From the NCBI GenBank assembly GCA_965203305.1, contig OZ241874.1, positions 1,798,001-1,862,000 of the forward strand: a stretch of DNA of 64,000 nucleotides, read 5' to 3'. Within the stretch, counting starts at the first letter, position 1, and each line of letters opens with the position of its first letter. This document shows positions 37,912 to 47,037 of this stretch, piece after piece. Source of the stretch: Bin80 sp965203305 (GTDB taxonomy: Bacteria > Bacteroidota > Rhodothermia > Rhodothermales > Bin80). The notes under the pieces are model-generated. The model did no database searches. It was not told the DNA's origin and saw only the letters and a list, made by a program, of their open reading frames with translations. A program made the position numbers and the translations under genes.

Positions 37912-39528
37912 CTAGTAGATTGATTCCGGCCATCGGAGCTGCACCCCATGTGCAGTCAACGCATCCTGAAATTCTTCCAGATGGTTTGCACGCACTCCTC
38001 TTGGGGAAACAGACTTGTCAATGCACCATGCCGCGAGCAGTCCCGCTGATTCACCGATATTCCATTCCACGGGATGCAGACGGTAACACCCGGCAGTGAT
38101 ATGGGTAACCCCGATATTTTTTGCTGCTGGCAGAAGATTCTCCATGCGAACGGGGATCAGCGATCCTAGTGGAATTTCAAAGGGCAGAGAGGCTACATCA
38201 ATATAATTGTCTCCCCCGGTAGATGGATGCAGGTCTATGCGATAGCTCCCTACCCCAACGGAATCATAAAAGTGCTCTGCCCGCCTGGTTCCTTCCCGAG
38301 CTTCCTCGCCAACATGATCTTCCATGACGGTGAACTCTGCCTGAATGCGCCGGGCTTCGCGCAGATAGGGAGCTTTGGCAAGTCCATCCGGTGTTCCCAT
38401 CACATCTCCACGCAATCTCAGGCCCGGCCACCCCTGCCCCCCGTCTTCCCGTGGCACTTCTGTCTGAAGCCAGTAGAAGAAGGACAGACTCAGATCACGG
38501 GCTGCCTGCAGGTGAAATTCATGGTCTGCACTGCCAAACAGGTTTCCGTTGATATAGTCATTCTGCGGCCAGTTCACAAGCGAAATTCCTCCTGCATATG
38601 TCCCTGATTCAAATAATCCGGGATTTATCAGCCTTCGATAGGACCACAGATTAAAGCTCTCCGTTTCTGCCCCTATTCTGGGGTCAAACGACGCGGTGCG
38701 GGGCTTTAGCGTAACTGGATCGCTGTAGGTCAGACTGAAGAGTTTTCCTGACCAGGGAGGATCAATTGGGGGGACATAGTCTCGCCAGTACCTGTACGAA
38801 TCCGGCTGCTCCATGGTATGATCTTCACCGGGCCTGTAATCCATTGCAAAGCACCATGTAGGAGCTTGCATATTTTCCGGTCCCGGGCGGGGAGATGCGT
38901 GCAGTTCCCCGGTATTGGCTTCAGCTCCCGTGACCAGCTCCGTCTTTGACAGCTCAAGAAGGAGTCCATCCTCAGTTGCATCAACGAAGTATTTTGCTCT
39001 GATCACCCCCTGTATTGGGGACATATGGACTGCCTGCACCTGATCTCCATGGACTTCTGCATGTATTGGCTTCACATTCAGGAGCAGTTTGAGCTGTCCA
39101 CTGCTCAGATAGGGGGCGAACCAGTCCTCAAGTACAGACAGTGCCGCACGCGGTTCATGGCAGAGATAGGCGACCCAGCATGTACCCGGATTCAGCACCT
39201 CTGCATCAGGACTGGCAAGCGGATAGTGATTCCGGTAGTAGTTCCGAATCTGGGTGCGAAACTCCAGATAGCTGGCGGTTGCTCCCTGGGACTCAATCCA
39301 CTTATGTTCATCTGGTGGAACCCCCTGTTGGGTAAACTGTCCTCCAATCCAGTCCGTCTCTTCGGTAAGAATGACTCTTTTTCCCATTCTCAGTGCGGCC
39401 AGCGCGGCTGCACACCCTCCAGTCCCCCCTCCAATGATTGCAATATCTGTCTCCCACTCGCGATTAAAGCGGGGAAAGGCCAAGAGCCCCCCGCTTGTAA
39501 GCTGCAGGAATGATCGTCTGGTAAACAT
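37912..39528 (-). CDS. Tat-exported FAD-dependent oxidoreductase
   Basis: 538 aa. The N-terminus FTRRSFLQLTSGGLLAFP is a twin-arginine signal, so the folded flavoprotein is exported. The FAD-binding Rossmann motif is IAIIGGGTGGCAAALAALRM (about 29-48), and FVDATEDGLLLELSKTELVT plus MENLLPAAKNIGVTHITAGC are typical of the FAD_oxidored (PF12831) family; PVEWNIGESAGLLAAWCI closes the FAD site. The 3-bp gap to the multiheme cytochrome gene suggests that electrons from its substrate pass to that cytochrome (inference). The left end of an IS256 element lies 49 bp upstream of the start and may have displaced the native promoter. Confidence 0.85.
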   Translation of the reverse strand: MFTRRSFLQLTSGGLLAFPRFNREWETDIAIIGGGTGGCAAALAALRMGKRVILTEETDWIGGQFTQQGVPPDEHKWIESQGATASYLEFRTQIRNYYRNHYPLASPDAEVLNPGTCWVAYLCHEPRAALSVLEDWFAPYLSSGQLKLLLNVKPIHAEVHGDQVQAVHMSPIQGVIRAKYFVDATEDGLLLELSKTELVTGAEANTGELHASPRPGPENMQAPTWCFAMDYRPGEDHTMEQPDSYRYWRDYVPPIDPPWSGKLFSLTYSDPVTLKPRTASFDPRIGAETESFNLWSYRRLINPGLFESGTYAGGISLVNWPQNDYINGNLFGSADHEFHLQAARDLSLSFFYWLQTEVPREDGGQGWPGLRLRGDVMGTPDGLAKAPYLREARRIQAEFTVMEDHVGEEAREGTRRAEHFYDSVGVGSYRIDLHPSTGGDNYIDVASLPFEIPLGSLIPVRMENLLPAAKNIGVTHITAGCYRLHPVEWNIGESAGLLAAWCIDKSVSPRGVRANHLEEFQDALTAHGVQLRWPESIY

Positions 39529-39585
39529 GGTTGAGTGTCAGAATACCGTTTTGTTCTGGCAGAATGGATGGTATGTGGCATGGTG

Positions 39586-40905
39586 CTAGTTTTGGTTGGT
39601 TTTCGCCAGATATTCTTGTTCTGTTTCGGTTGTATTCTGTGAAGAGGATACATGTTCCCAGAGGGCTTGTTTCAGGGCATCCAGTTGATCCTGATACACG
39701 ATTCTGTTCAGTCTTCGCTCTGCGTCCAGCACCGCCATCACCGTCCACCGCTGGGTCTGATTCGAGTTGTTCCACCGCTTGATCCGGCGGACATCATGTT
39801 TGATTCGGCTGTTCACATGCTCCGTACGATTCGTGGTTCGCAGTTGCTGTCGCAACTCTTTTCCCACCCGTAATCGGTGCAGCGTCAGCGTATCTTCCAG
39901 TCCCTCTCGCAGGCTGTTGGCTGCACTGTGCTCCCCTTGGCTCTCCAAGTCCGCACAGATCGCCAGAAGAGCCTTCTTGGCCTCCGCATATGTATCCTCC
40001 TCATACGCGGCGGTCAGGGCTGCCTTGACGGCTTTCTGCTCCTTCTTGCCCCGGACCTTTCCTGCCACATTTTCCCGCTTGTGCCAGTGGCATCGCTGGA
40101 TCATCGCATATCTTCCGAACACCGTGCGAATCCCCTTGTGGATGCCCTTGGCCCCATCTACGACAAACAGAAGCCCGTGATCATAGCGCAGCCCCCGCGC
40201 AATCAGACGCTGCAGCATCCCTTCCACCGCATCCGCATTCTCTGTCGAAAGCTCCGTGATTCCCAGCACATGCACCTCCCCCTTCTCGGTGAATCCCAGG
40301 CATACCATCATCTGGCACCCGTACAGGTACGTTCCATCCAGCGTGATCGCCACATATCTGTGCGCAGACAGATCCCGCGATTCAAACCGTTCCAGTGCCT
40401 TCCTGCTCTCTTCCCGGACAATCCGGCTGACCGAAGACGCACTCATCCCCAAGCCCCCCTCCATCGCATCCTCTACCAGCCGGTAGTCCCGCATCACAAT
40501 CCCCCGAGAGATGCGTAGAGTCAACCGTTCCCGGTCTTTGAGGGACATCTTGCGCAGCAGGCTGTAGCACTTCGGAAGAAAGGTCTTCCCGGTCTTCCTG
40601 TCCAGAATCCGCTGAATCAGGATGCGTTTCTTCTCGCCCCCGACCCAGATGGAACCCGGACGATTGCCATTGCGTCTGTACCTCCCCTCGTTCGGATGGT
40701 CATGCTTCCAGTAGGCACCACAGTACGAGACGATCTCCGCCAGAATCCATGCCAGGGCTACCTGGAGTCCACATTCCTGGATATGCTCCCGTGCTTTCGC
40801 GACATAGTCCCGATTCCGGATGCACTCTTCCAGCAGACGGGACTGCTCCGCAGAGGCCACCGCGTCATGGAGGTTGATGATGGGTTTGCGTGGGGTCAGT
40901 TTCAT
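39586..40905 (-). CDS. IS256-family (mutator type) transposase
   Basis: 439 aa from ATG 40905 (MKLTPRKPIINLHDAVASAE); the longer frame upstream lies within the neighbouring gene. The DDE residues are visible: AITLDGTYLYGCQMM (first Asp), LLFVVDGAKGIHKGI (second Asp) and TTNRTEHVNSRIKHDV (Glu, in the usual TTN-x-x-E-x-x-N context), with RCHWHKRENV between them. It is the second gene of the element. A frameshifted relative is at 60991. Confidence 0.9.
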   Translation of the reverse strand: MKLTPRKPIINLHDAVASAEQSRLLEECIRNRDYVAKAREHIQECGLQVALAWILAEIVSYCGAYWKHDHPNEGRYRRNGNRPGSIWVGGEKKRILIQRILDRKTGKTFLPKCYSLLRKMSLKDRERLTLRISRGIVMRDYRLVEDAMEGGLGMSASSVSRIVREESRKALERFESRDLSAHRYVAITLDGTYLYGCQMMVCLGFTEKGEVHVLGITELSTENADAVEGMLQRLIARGLRYDHGLLFVVDGAKGIHKGIRTVFGRYAMIQRCHWHKRENVAGKVRGKKEQKAVKAALTAAYEEDTYAEAKKALLAICADLESQGEHSAANSLREGLEDTLTLHRLRVGKELRQQLRTTNRTEHVNSRIKHDVRRIKRWNNSNQTQRWTVMAVLDAERRLNRIVYQDQLDALKQALWEHVSSSQNTTETEQEYLAKTNQN

Positions 40906-40940
40906 GAGATAAAAAGGAAAGTTATGAGTGAATGGGCAGA

Positions 40941-41990
40941 TTACTCCGGTTCGGTCTCCCGGTTCGCAAAGAGAGCTGTCCGCAGGACCGAAAGGACTGA
41001 TGCGTGTGCCAAGCGGCGCATCCGCAGTTCTCGTTCCAGAAGCAATAAGGCAATCTGTGCCCGGCGGGTCTGGGGAGGGAGCCAGCGACGCACGCCCCGC
41101 ACCCGCTGTTGCAAAAGACATCCCGTCCGCGCAATGGAGCGGGTCGTGTACAGGCTGGGACTGATCCGCCCTGCCAGTCCGCTCTGGTGCACCGTTAGCG
41201 TGTGCTCCAGCCCCTGCAGCAGACACTGCGCTGCCGACCGATTCTGACGGGCAAGCGTGGCATGAATCCGCAGCAGATCCGCATGGGCTTGCCTAGCACC
41301 CGGCTGGGCATAGGCACGTTTGATCGCGCCCCGAATCCGCCTCTGCTCCTCTTCCGGCAGCAGACTGGTGACCTGAATGCACTTGTAGACCTGACAGTGC
41401 TGATGGCGCACCTGCGCTCCCAGACACTCCGTGAGAAGACGGGACAGTCCCGGCAGTCCCGGCGTGATCCAGAGCAGTCCCTTCTTCACACACAGCCCGC
41501 GATCCAGTACATCCTGAATCAGGTGCTGCATGGCATCTATTTCTTGCAGGTTTGCCTCCGCAAAGCCCAGAATGCGCCGATAGCCCTCCACCGTTACCCC
41601 GATGCACAACGCCAGCGGATGCCCCCAGAAGGGCACCACATCCAGCCACAGAGCCACGATCTCCTCCCGGGCAAGAGAACGCGTCTCCAGCTCATGCAGA
41701 GCTTCCAGCCGCACTTCGTGCAGCGCAGCTTCATCCCCGTATTCCGACAGCGCAAGTACACCAGATGGCGGAACAGGAGACGATTTTTCCTCCATCGCCG
41801 GGGGCGGGGCAGAGTCCGGTTCCAAATCAGGGGCATCCTGCAAGGCGGGGACCGGCAAGTCCACCGCATGCGTCAAATCCCGAATCAGTTCGCTGAAATG
41901 ACGCAACAGAGACCAGCGAAGATGCTCCCCCGTCTCGCCAGCTTCCCGAAAAGCCTGATCCAGTTCCAGAGGGGGCACAGATGATGACAT
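40941..41990 (-). CDS. Catalytically dead transposase-like protein of the IS256-family element
   Basis: 349 aa from ATG 41990, the first good start inside the terminal repeat. The fold follows mutator transposases: EIVALWLDVVPFWGHPLALC keeps the first Asp, RRILGFAEANLQEIDAMQHL matches the helix after it, and QHCQVYKCIQ replaces the usual QRCW-x-H-K. But the second Asp site reads LLWITPGLPGL (normally VVGDGALG) and the glutamate site reads YTTRSIARTG (normally TTN-x-x-ES), so two of three catalytic residues are gone. The frame is intact, which argues for selection on a non-catalytic role such as DNA binding or regulation. An acidic, Pro-rich linker lies near residues 40-75. Confidence 0.75.
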   Translation of the reverse strand: MSSSVPPLELDQAFREAGETGEHLRWSLLRHFSELIRDLTHAVDLPVPALQDAPDLEPDSAPPPAMEEKSSPVPPSGVLALSEYGDEAALHEVRLEALHELETRSLAREEIVALWLDVVPFWGHPLALCIGVTVEGYRRILGFAEANLQEIDAMQHLIQDVLDRGLCVKKGLLWITPGLPGLSRLLTECLGAQVRHQHCQVYKCIQVTSLLPEEEQRRIRGAIKRAYAQPGARQAHADLLRIHATLARQNRSAAQCLLQGLEHTLTVHQSGLAGRISPSLYTTRSIARTGCLLQQRVRGVRRWLPPQTRRAQIALLLLERELRMRRLAHASVLSVLRTALFANRETEPE

Positions 41991-42345
41991 GTTTCGATTT
42001 GTTGGCAGGCAGACAGAATGGAATCCCTCCCGAACTACCCGCAGTTTTAGGCAAATGAAAACCAACCAAAAACTGCACCATGCCTGGTATGTCCCTAAGC
42101 GTACTGTACCATCTGCACGTATACTATGTTGTCCATTCACTGTAGCATGCAGATATAGCCTTTAGGAGTCCCCCAATATTGCCGGATACTGTTTGCCCTC
42201 CCCCGCCAGCATCTTTTTCGTTGCTGTGAGAGATAACCTCCGATGTCACATGGATAAACACTTTTCCTGTCTGATCGTGCTTATGGGAACATTGGAAACC
42301 CCGAAATTCATGCGTTGCACACACCTCTGTTCCTGACATGCTGAC

Positions 42346-43587
42346 CTACTCTGTCTTTAATTGAATGGCCAATTCTTTGAACGATGTCCGATCCGGCTTA
42401 ATAGTTCCTGACAGAGTATGTTCAGGCCACGGGTAACAGATTGGGATTTTGAATTTTGGCAGATTTGCAGCAAGGAATGATTTGAGTCCCTCAAAGTCTG
42501 ACGATGCCTGAACAAAGGCGACCGAGCGTTGTCCGAACTTGTCATCCGGTACCGGGACCACAATGGCATCCTGAACCCCGGAAAACTCGCACAAAACTCG
42601 TTCAATCTCTTCAGGGCTGATATTCTCTCCTCCTGAAATATACACATTATCCTTGCGCCCCAAGACATAAAGGCCTTCCGTCGGATGCAGTTTCCCCAGA
42701 TCTCCCGTAGAAAACCACCCATCCTCATCTACGATGCTCTGGATCTCCCCCTTGTGCAGATACCCGGCACAGACCGCCGGGCTGCGAATGAGAATTTCGC
42801 CATCCGGGGCGATTTTTAGCTCATTCTCGTCTAGGGCATGTCCTGAGGATCCAGGGACAAATTCTGGATCACTGAGCGTGATCATGGAGCTTGTTTCTGT
42901 CATGCCATAGGTCGTGCGAATTGGCCAGCCGTTCTTTATTGCCCTTTCCAGAACACCATGTGATACAGGCCCTCCTCCGACGATGGCGGCACGGAGGCTT
43001 GCAGGCGGAGACGTATCCAATACTTGAACAAGTTGGGTGGAAACCATGGAAACATGCGTAATTCTGTAGGCAGAGAGTGCTTCCATCAGAGAAATTTCCG
43101 GTTTCGGGATAATGAATTCTGCCCCGGCAGTCAGACACCGAAAGACGATACTCATGCCAGAGACATGCCACAACGGGAGGCTTAACAGCCAGCGATCTGT
43201 ACTCTGCAGATTCAGTCTTGAGATGGCTTTTTTTGCACTGAACAGATGATTGTTCAGCGTATGCACAACCGCCTTGGGCTCAGCGGATGAGCCTGTTGTG
43301 TGCATAATTGTTACAGCACTCCTGTGAAGATGGCGGAGGATCTCTGGATTGATTCCTGCTGTATGGCAGAATGATGGGTGGACACTTCCAGTTTTTAGAT
43401 CCGTCCTTGTGGTCACGACGTGGGCAATTCCCAATCCTTCCAGTGTTCTGTCAATCAAAGCAGCTGGCCACCGCATGCTCAGCATGCACACGGACATACC
43501 AGACTGCATGCAGCCAAGCACAGCTTCTAGTGCCTGCCTGCTGGTTTCCAGACATATCCCTATGGCATTCATGCCTCTGGCAATCAT
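42346..43587 (-). CDS. menE: o-Succinylbenzoate-CoA ligase, N-terminally shortened
   Basis: 413 aa, ANL-superfamily adenylating enzyme. The P-loop is IMHTTGSSAEPKAVVHTLNN, and TTYGMTETSSMITL and WFSTGDLGKL are the adenylate-binding motifs; VLGRKDNVYISGGENISPEE is the hinge. The C-terminal catalytic Lys is in SGTIKPDRTSF. It activates succinylbenzoate for menaquinone synthesis. Normal MenE has some 40 more N-terminal residues; here the frame extends 19 codons upstream (EPEAKTEESSRLYGA) to a TGA at 43645-43647 without a start codon. Activity is uncertain. No other men gene is present. Confidence 0.8.
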   Translation of the reverse strand: MIARGMNAIGICLETSRQALEAVLGCMQSGMSVCMLSMRWPAALIDRTLEGLGIAHVVTTRTDLKTGSVHPSFCHTAGINPEILRHLHRSAVTIMHTTGSSAEPKAVVHTLNNHLFSAKKAISRLNLQSTDRWLLSLPLWHVSGMSIVFRCLTAGAEFIIPKPEISLMEALSAYRITHVSMVSTQLVQVLDTSPPASLRAAIVGGGPVSHGVLERAIKNGWPIRTTYGMTETSSMITLSDPEFVPGSSGHALDENELKIAPDGEILIRSPAVCAGYLHKGEIQSIVDEDGWFSTGDLGKLHPTEGLYVLGRKDNVYISGGENISPEEIERVLCEFSGVQDAIVVPVPDDKFGQRSVAFVQASSDFEGLKSFLAANLPKFKIPICYPWPEHTLSGTIKPDRTSFKELAIQLKTE

Positions 43588-44001
43588 GGCACCATATAGT
43601 CTGGATGACTCCTCCGTCTTTGCCTCTGGCTCACGGAGATAAATTCAGGTGGGGATTGGTAACAAAGTAACAGAGAATGACATCAACTTCAAGAAAATTG
43701 CTGGCATGAGTATAGAATATCTTCTACTTCGCTGCCCGTCACAGGAATCTGTTGTCAGAGCTCCCACTAATTTATACGACAGAGTTTCTCTCAGCATTCC
43801 AAATATTGAGAATGCTGTATACTGGGGAGGGTCTGAAGGCATTCTGATTTGAGCGCAGAAATATTTTTGTCAAAGCCTGCCAATAGCTCAAAGCAAAAGG
43901 ATACGTGAATTACCTGTGCGAAAACAGGTAAAGAACTGAAACATCCGCAATTTGACATGCAAACCCATCTTTGTACCCACTTTCCACTGCATTCGTAAAT
44001 A
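43588..44001. other. Region upstream of menE
   Basis: No gene supported. The menE frame continues upstream through a TGA (43645-43647) into a further open stretch beginning at 43842 (minus strand), which may be the eroded original 5' end of menE, though I cannot match it to the family. The left MITE target duplication lies at 43996-44001. Confidence 0.45.
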
Positions 44002-44289
44002 GTGTCTGTCCGAAAATTCAGAATATCGCCAATATATGCCGTTTAGAGAGCGTATGAGGGGTTTTTGGAGATATTTTTGGGTATTTTTCCTGACGAAGAT
44101 GGAAGCCCCTTGGCGGATTGGAGCATGAAATCTCCGAACAGCGTCCATAAACATGCAATCTTCGTGCAAGATTTCCCCGAATCTCTCATAGCGAACGAGC
44201 ATCTGAATCGCGCCATACATGACGCTGTGGGGCAAAATGCCTCTGGAATCCCCCGTATTGAGGGTTGCTGTGAATTTTCGGACAGACAC
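44002..44289. mobile_element. Complete 288-bp MITE
   Basis: Perfect 19-bp terminal inverted repeats GTGTCTGTCCGAAAATTCA (44002-44020, complement 44271-44289) and a perfect 6-bp target duplication TAAATA (43996-44001 and 44290-44295). There is no transposase; apparent open frames are by-products of the sequence. A truncated copy is at 27386. Its mobilising transposase is not in the window, as no IS here has these ends. Confidence 0.92.
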
Positions 44290-45031
44290 TAAATATTCGC
44301 ACGATAGTCATACTTTTGCACATGAGGATGGGGAGTTCAGTTCATATGACAGGAAGAGCTGGTGAATCACTCATGATTGATTTTTCGCGCGAAGATATGA
44401 CAGATTCTCAAGGACTGACATACTTGCACCATTTATATCAGGGTACAAGCGAGCAGCATTATAGTTAAACTGGCCGCATAAATAATACAACTCTGCACAC
44501 TCCTCCACCGGCACAGTATATTTCAGAAGCAGTGTCTCAGAAGGCAGATACTCTTCTAAACTTTTTGAACTAACAGGCTCTCCTACTCCCTCAAGCACAG
44601 GATGGACTGTGAAAAGCCCCTTCTGTGCGGCCAAATTCTTTGAAATAGCACCACGAACACGAAGTACTCTAACCGGACCAAGGTACTCATTGGATTTTTC
44701 TTTGACACGGAGAGAAAATACAGCTATTTTTTGTCCCCTTCTCCACAATTTTTGTGAATTCAATGCTTGACTAACGGCAAAGTAAATGGCCACATAAGGA
44801 TCCGTAGTCCAATCAAGAAATCTGGTTGGAAGCGCATGGAGTCTTGCCATAACCATAGCTTCAATTAATTCGTTGTTGGGCCATAGAGAAGGATTTTGAC
44901 GATATTCCTCAAATTTGTCATCGGACAGGTTCTTCTCTCTAAACTCAATTGAGTCATTGGGTACCGCAATTCCAACCTCATCACAATTGTAAACGAACTG
45001 TTTCATCATATAAAATTGGCTCTTCATTACT

Positions 45032-46405
45032 TTTAGTGGAGGGGGTTGTTTTTGGACGCTTCAGGGATACAGATTCAGCCCTCCGAGATAGAAGTAAATG
45101 GCGGTTTTCAGGCGTTCGTGATTTCGGAATCCCCGTGCTCGCACTTTGATTGTTTTGATGCGGCTGTTCATGCTTTCGGAGGGACCATTGGTGACTCGTA
45201 GCAGGATCGCATTGATAATGCCCCACAGGTGCTCCCGAATCGTTTTGGCGGCTTTTTTCATGGGTTCCAGCTGAGACCGCGTCACCCATGCCAGCCAGCG
45301 TTCCCAGTCCTTGCGGGCATGGGTGCGGTCTGAATGTTGCCACAGGTATTTGGCGGCTTCCTTGAACGCCCATGCTTCGGCTGTTTTCAGCGTACTCTGG
45401 CGTAGCCCCTCGAACCGGGCTTTCTGCTTCTCCGACAGATTCTCTTCATTGGTCAGCCAGTCATACTTCGTTCCTTTCAGATCATCCCGCCCTTCCTTCC
45501 TCAACGCCCTGTGCTCCTGTTTGCGAACCGTATCTACGCCATCGGCAATGTACTTCACGACATGGAACTTGTCAAAGGCAATCTTCTCTTTGGCCGCCGG
45601 CAAGTACTCCTCTGTCGTCTTGATAAACGCAGGCCACATGTCCATGCTGACACTCTCTATCCCCTCCAGTTGCTCCGGGCAAAGACTCTCATACCAGGCT
45701 CCAAGTGCCTCTTTCGTGCGTCCTTCCCCCACATACAGCACCTTGCCTGTCTTCGCATCAATCACTACCGTGATGTAATTGTGTCGCTTCTTGTAGGAGG
45801 TCTCATCCACCCCAATATGCTTCACGACCTTCTGCTCTCGCCGGGCAAGCCCGCGATCTACCGCGCGTTGCATGATCCCGTCCACAGCCGTCCAGCTCAT
45901 CCCAAGCCGGCGCGACACCGCAGAGATCGTGGTCTCCTGCAGCCAGTCAATCACCTGCACCGCAAACGCATGCGTCACCCGGGCACTCCGGGAGGCCCAC
46001 GGAACCGACACCGTGCGCACTCCATGCTCCGGACACGATACACGCGGAACATCCGCCACCACATACGCACGGTACTTGATCATGTCCAGATGTCGCCACC
46101 GACGAGGACGACGATCATACACGGGACACGACTGTCCACAGGTGGGGCAGGGCAGGGACTCCTCCTCCGCACACTCTACGTGAACCTCCACCTCCTTCTC
46201 GCTCTCCCTGGAGATGATCCGAAAAATCGTCCACGGAGCTTCCACTCCACAGATCTTGTTCATGTGCTTGATGTCTACTTTCATACGACTGTGATGGATG
46301 TCTGAATGGAGAGAAATGCGTACAGAACCGGCAGGCGAAAGACAGCAACCAACGGATCCGAAACTCATTGAAACCACCAGCCAGTTTTAGGTTGCCTCCA
46401 CTAAA
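45032..46405 (-). mobile_element. ISL3-family insertion inside the FRG-domain gene
   Basis: 1,374 bp bounded by short inverted repeats TTTAGTGGAGG (45032-45042 and 46395-46405); further inward the ends diverge. Excision at these points restores the host reading frame. The 8-bp target duplication expected for ISL3 is not visible, so the true ends may be a few bases off. One intact transposase gene fills it. Confidence 0.75.
45061..46284 (-). CDS. ISL3-family transposase
   Basis: 407 aa from ATG 46284 (MKVDIKHMNKICGVEAPWTI). The N-terminal zinc-finger CPTCGQSCPVYDRRPRRWRH is the ISL3 hallmark. The catalytic part includes HIGVDETSYKKRHNYITVVI (first Asp), ESVSMDMWPAFIKTTEEYLP (second Asp) and RVTNGPSESMNSRIK with the Glu. 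No inactivating change is seen. Confidence 0.9.
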   Translation of the reverse strand: MKVDIKHMNKICGVEAPWTIFRIISRESEKEVEVHVECAEEESLPCPTCGQSCPVYDRRPRRWRHLDMIKYRAYVVADVPRVSCPEHGVRTVSVPWASRSARVTHAFAVQVIDWLQETTISAVSRRLGMSWTAVDGIMQRAVDRGLARREQKVVKHIGVDETSYKKRHNYITVVIDAKTGKVLYVGEGRTKEALGAWYESLCPEQLEGIESVSMDMWPAFIKTTEEYLPAAKEKIAFDKFHVVKYIADGVDTVRKQEHRALRKEGRDDLKGTKYDWLTNEENLSEKQKARFEGLRQSTLKTAEAWAFKEAAKYLWQHSDRTHARKDWERWLAWVTRSQLEPMKKAAKTIREHLWGIINAILLRVTNGPSESMNSRIKTIKVRARGFRNHERLKTAIYFYLGGLNLYP

Positions 46406-46677
46406 TTTGTTGAAGGCCCATAAAATTCAGTCTGAACCTGGCCTTCAGACATCACTGGGGACCCAGACAGCTCTTCCAAGTCTTTTTTGGTTTCCCCAGG
46501 ACGGAGAATCGTAGGCAGAAGTCGCCAGTCCGCATCCGCATGCCCCCGGTAAATTGATTGTCGATATGAACCAGATTTCCTTTGAAGCGTCCCAAGCTCA
46601 GCCCAAAACGAATCTGCATTACTGCAGTGCTTCTCTTTCAAGAAATCCATCAACTTCGGCAGGCAGATCCAAATTGG

Positions 46678-47037
46678 CTATCTCAATCTTTTTGCAGCTA
46701 CCATATCACCGGAATTTAACTCTTCCAAATAAGTTGTATAGGAAGAGGAGGGGAAGGTATGTCTCTCTCCCTCGCGCACCAGTACGCAGGGAGTATCAAG
46801 GGGCCATTGCAGGGGTTTCTCTGCATATTCAAAGAAAACCTCCCACACGGAATTATCCTCAAGGACAAGCTCAGTTGGGGAAAAAAAGTTGGCATTTTTT
46901 TCCCTCTTTCTCTCCACAATACGAAGCAGTTTGGCACCCGGCAGGTGTGCCTTCCTTCCCCAGAATGGATGGGTGGGAAAAGGCACATGAAAGACATCAG
47001 GAGGAGATATTGTTTTCTTACCCATCTGATCTGACAA
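46678..47037 (-). CDS. Small protein of unknown function preceding the FRG gene
   Basis: 119 aa (an internal Met at 47025 is an alternative start). I do not recognise a family. Composition is convincing for a real soluble protein: DVFHVPFPTHPFWGRKAHLP, SPTELVLEDNSVWEVFFEYA, WPLDTPCVLVREGERHTFPS. No signal peptide or membrane segment. It lies 27 bp upstream of the FRG-domain gene on the same strand, so the two probably formed one operon; it may be the FRG protein's partner. Confidence 0.6.
   Translation of the reverse strand: MSDQMGKKTISPPDVFHVPFPTHPFWGRKAHLPGAKLLRIVERKREKNANFFSPTELVLEDNSVWEVFFEYAEKPLQWPLDTPCVLVREGERHTFPSSSYTTYLEELNSGDMVAAKRLR

Larger units (their letters stand above)
39577..42084 (-). 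mobile_element. Two-gene IS256-family element with intact ends
   Basis: 2,508 bp. The terminal repeats are about 28 bp with three mismatches (left GGCATGGTGCTAGTTTTGG, right in reverse complement GGCATGGTGCAGTTTTTGG). Perfect 8-bp target duplications TGGTATGT flank it (39569-39576 and 42085-42092), as expected for IS256. Both transposase-like genes lie inside, same strand, 35 bp apart, so they moved together as one unit. Nothing in it is visibly broken; it is likely a recent insertion. Confidence 0.92.
44371..46650 (-). pseudogene. FRG-domain gene split by an ISL3 element
   Basis: The N-terminal part (46650-46406) holds SYRQSIYRGHADADWRLLPT, the F/Y-R-G signature that names the domain. The C-terminal part (45031-44371) holds ARLHALPTRFLDWTTDPYVA, the conserved L-P-T-R-x-L-D-W-T motif. 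Removing 45032-46405 joins ...YGPST to KVMKSQFYMMKQF in one open frame of about 305 codons, a normal length. So the insertion is what inactivated the gene. FRG proteins are of unknown biochemistry and often lie near phage-defence genes. A start one codon upstream (TTG 46653) is possible. A small gene precedes it by 27 bp on the same strand. Confidence 0.85.
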
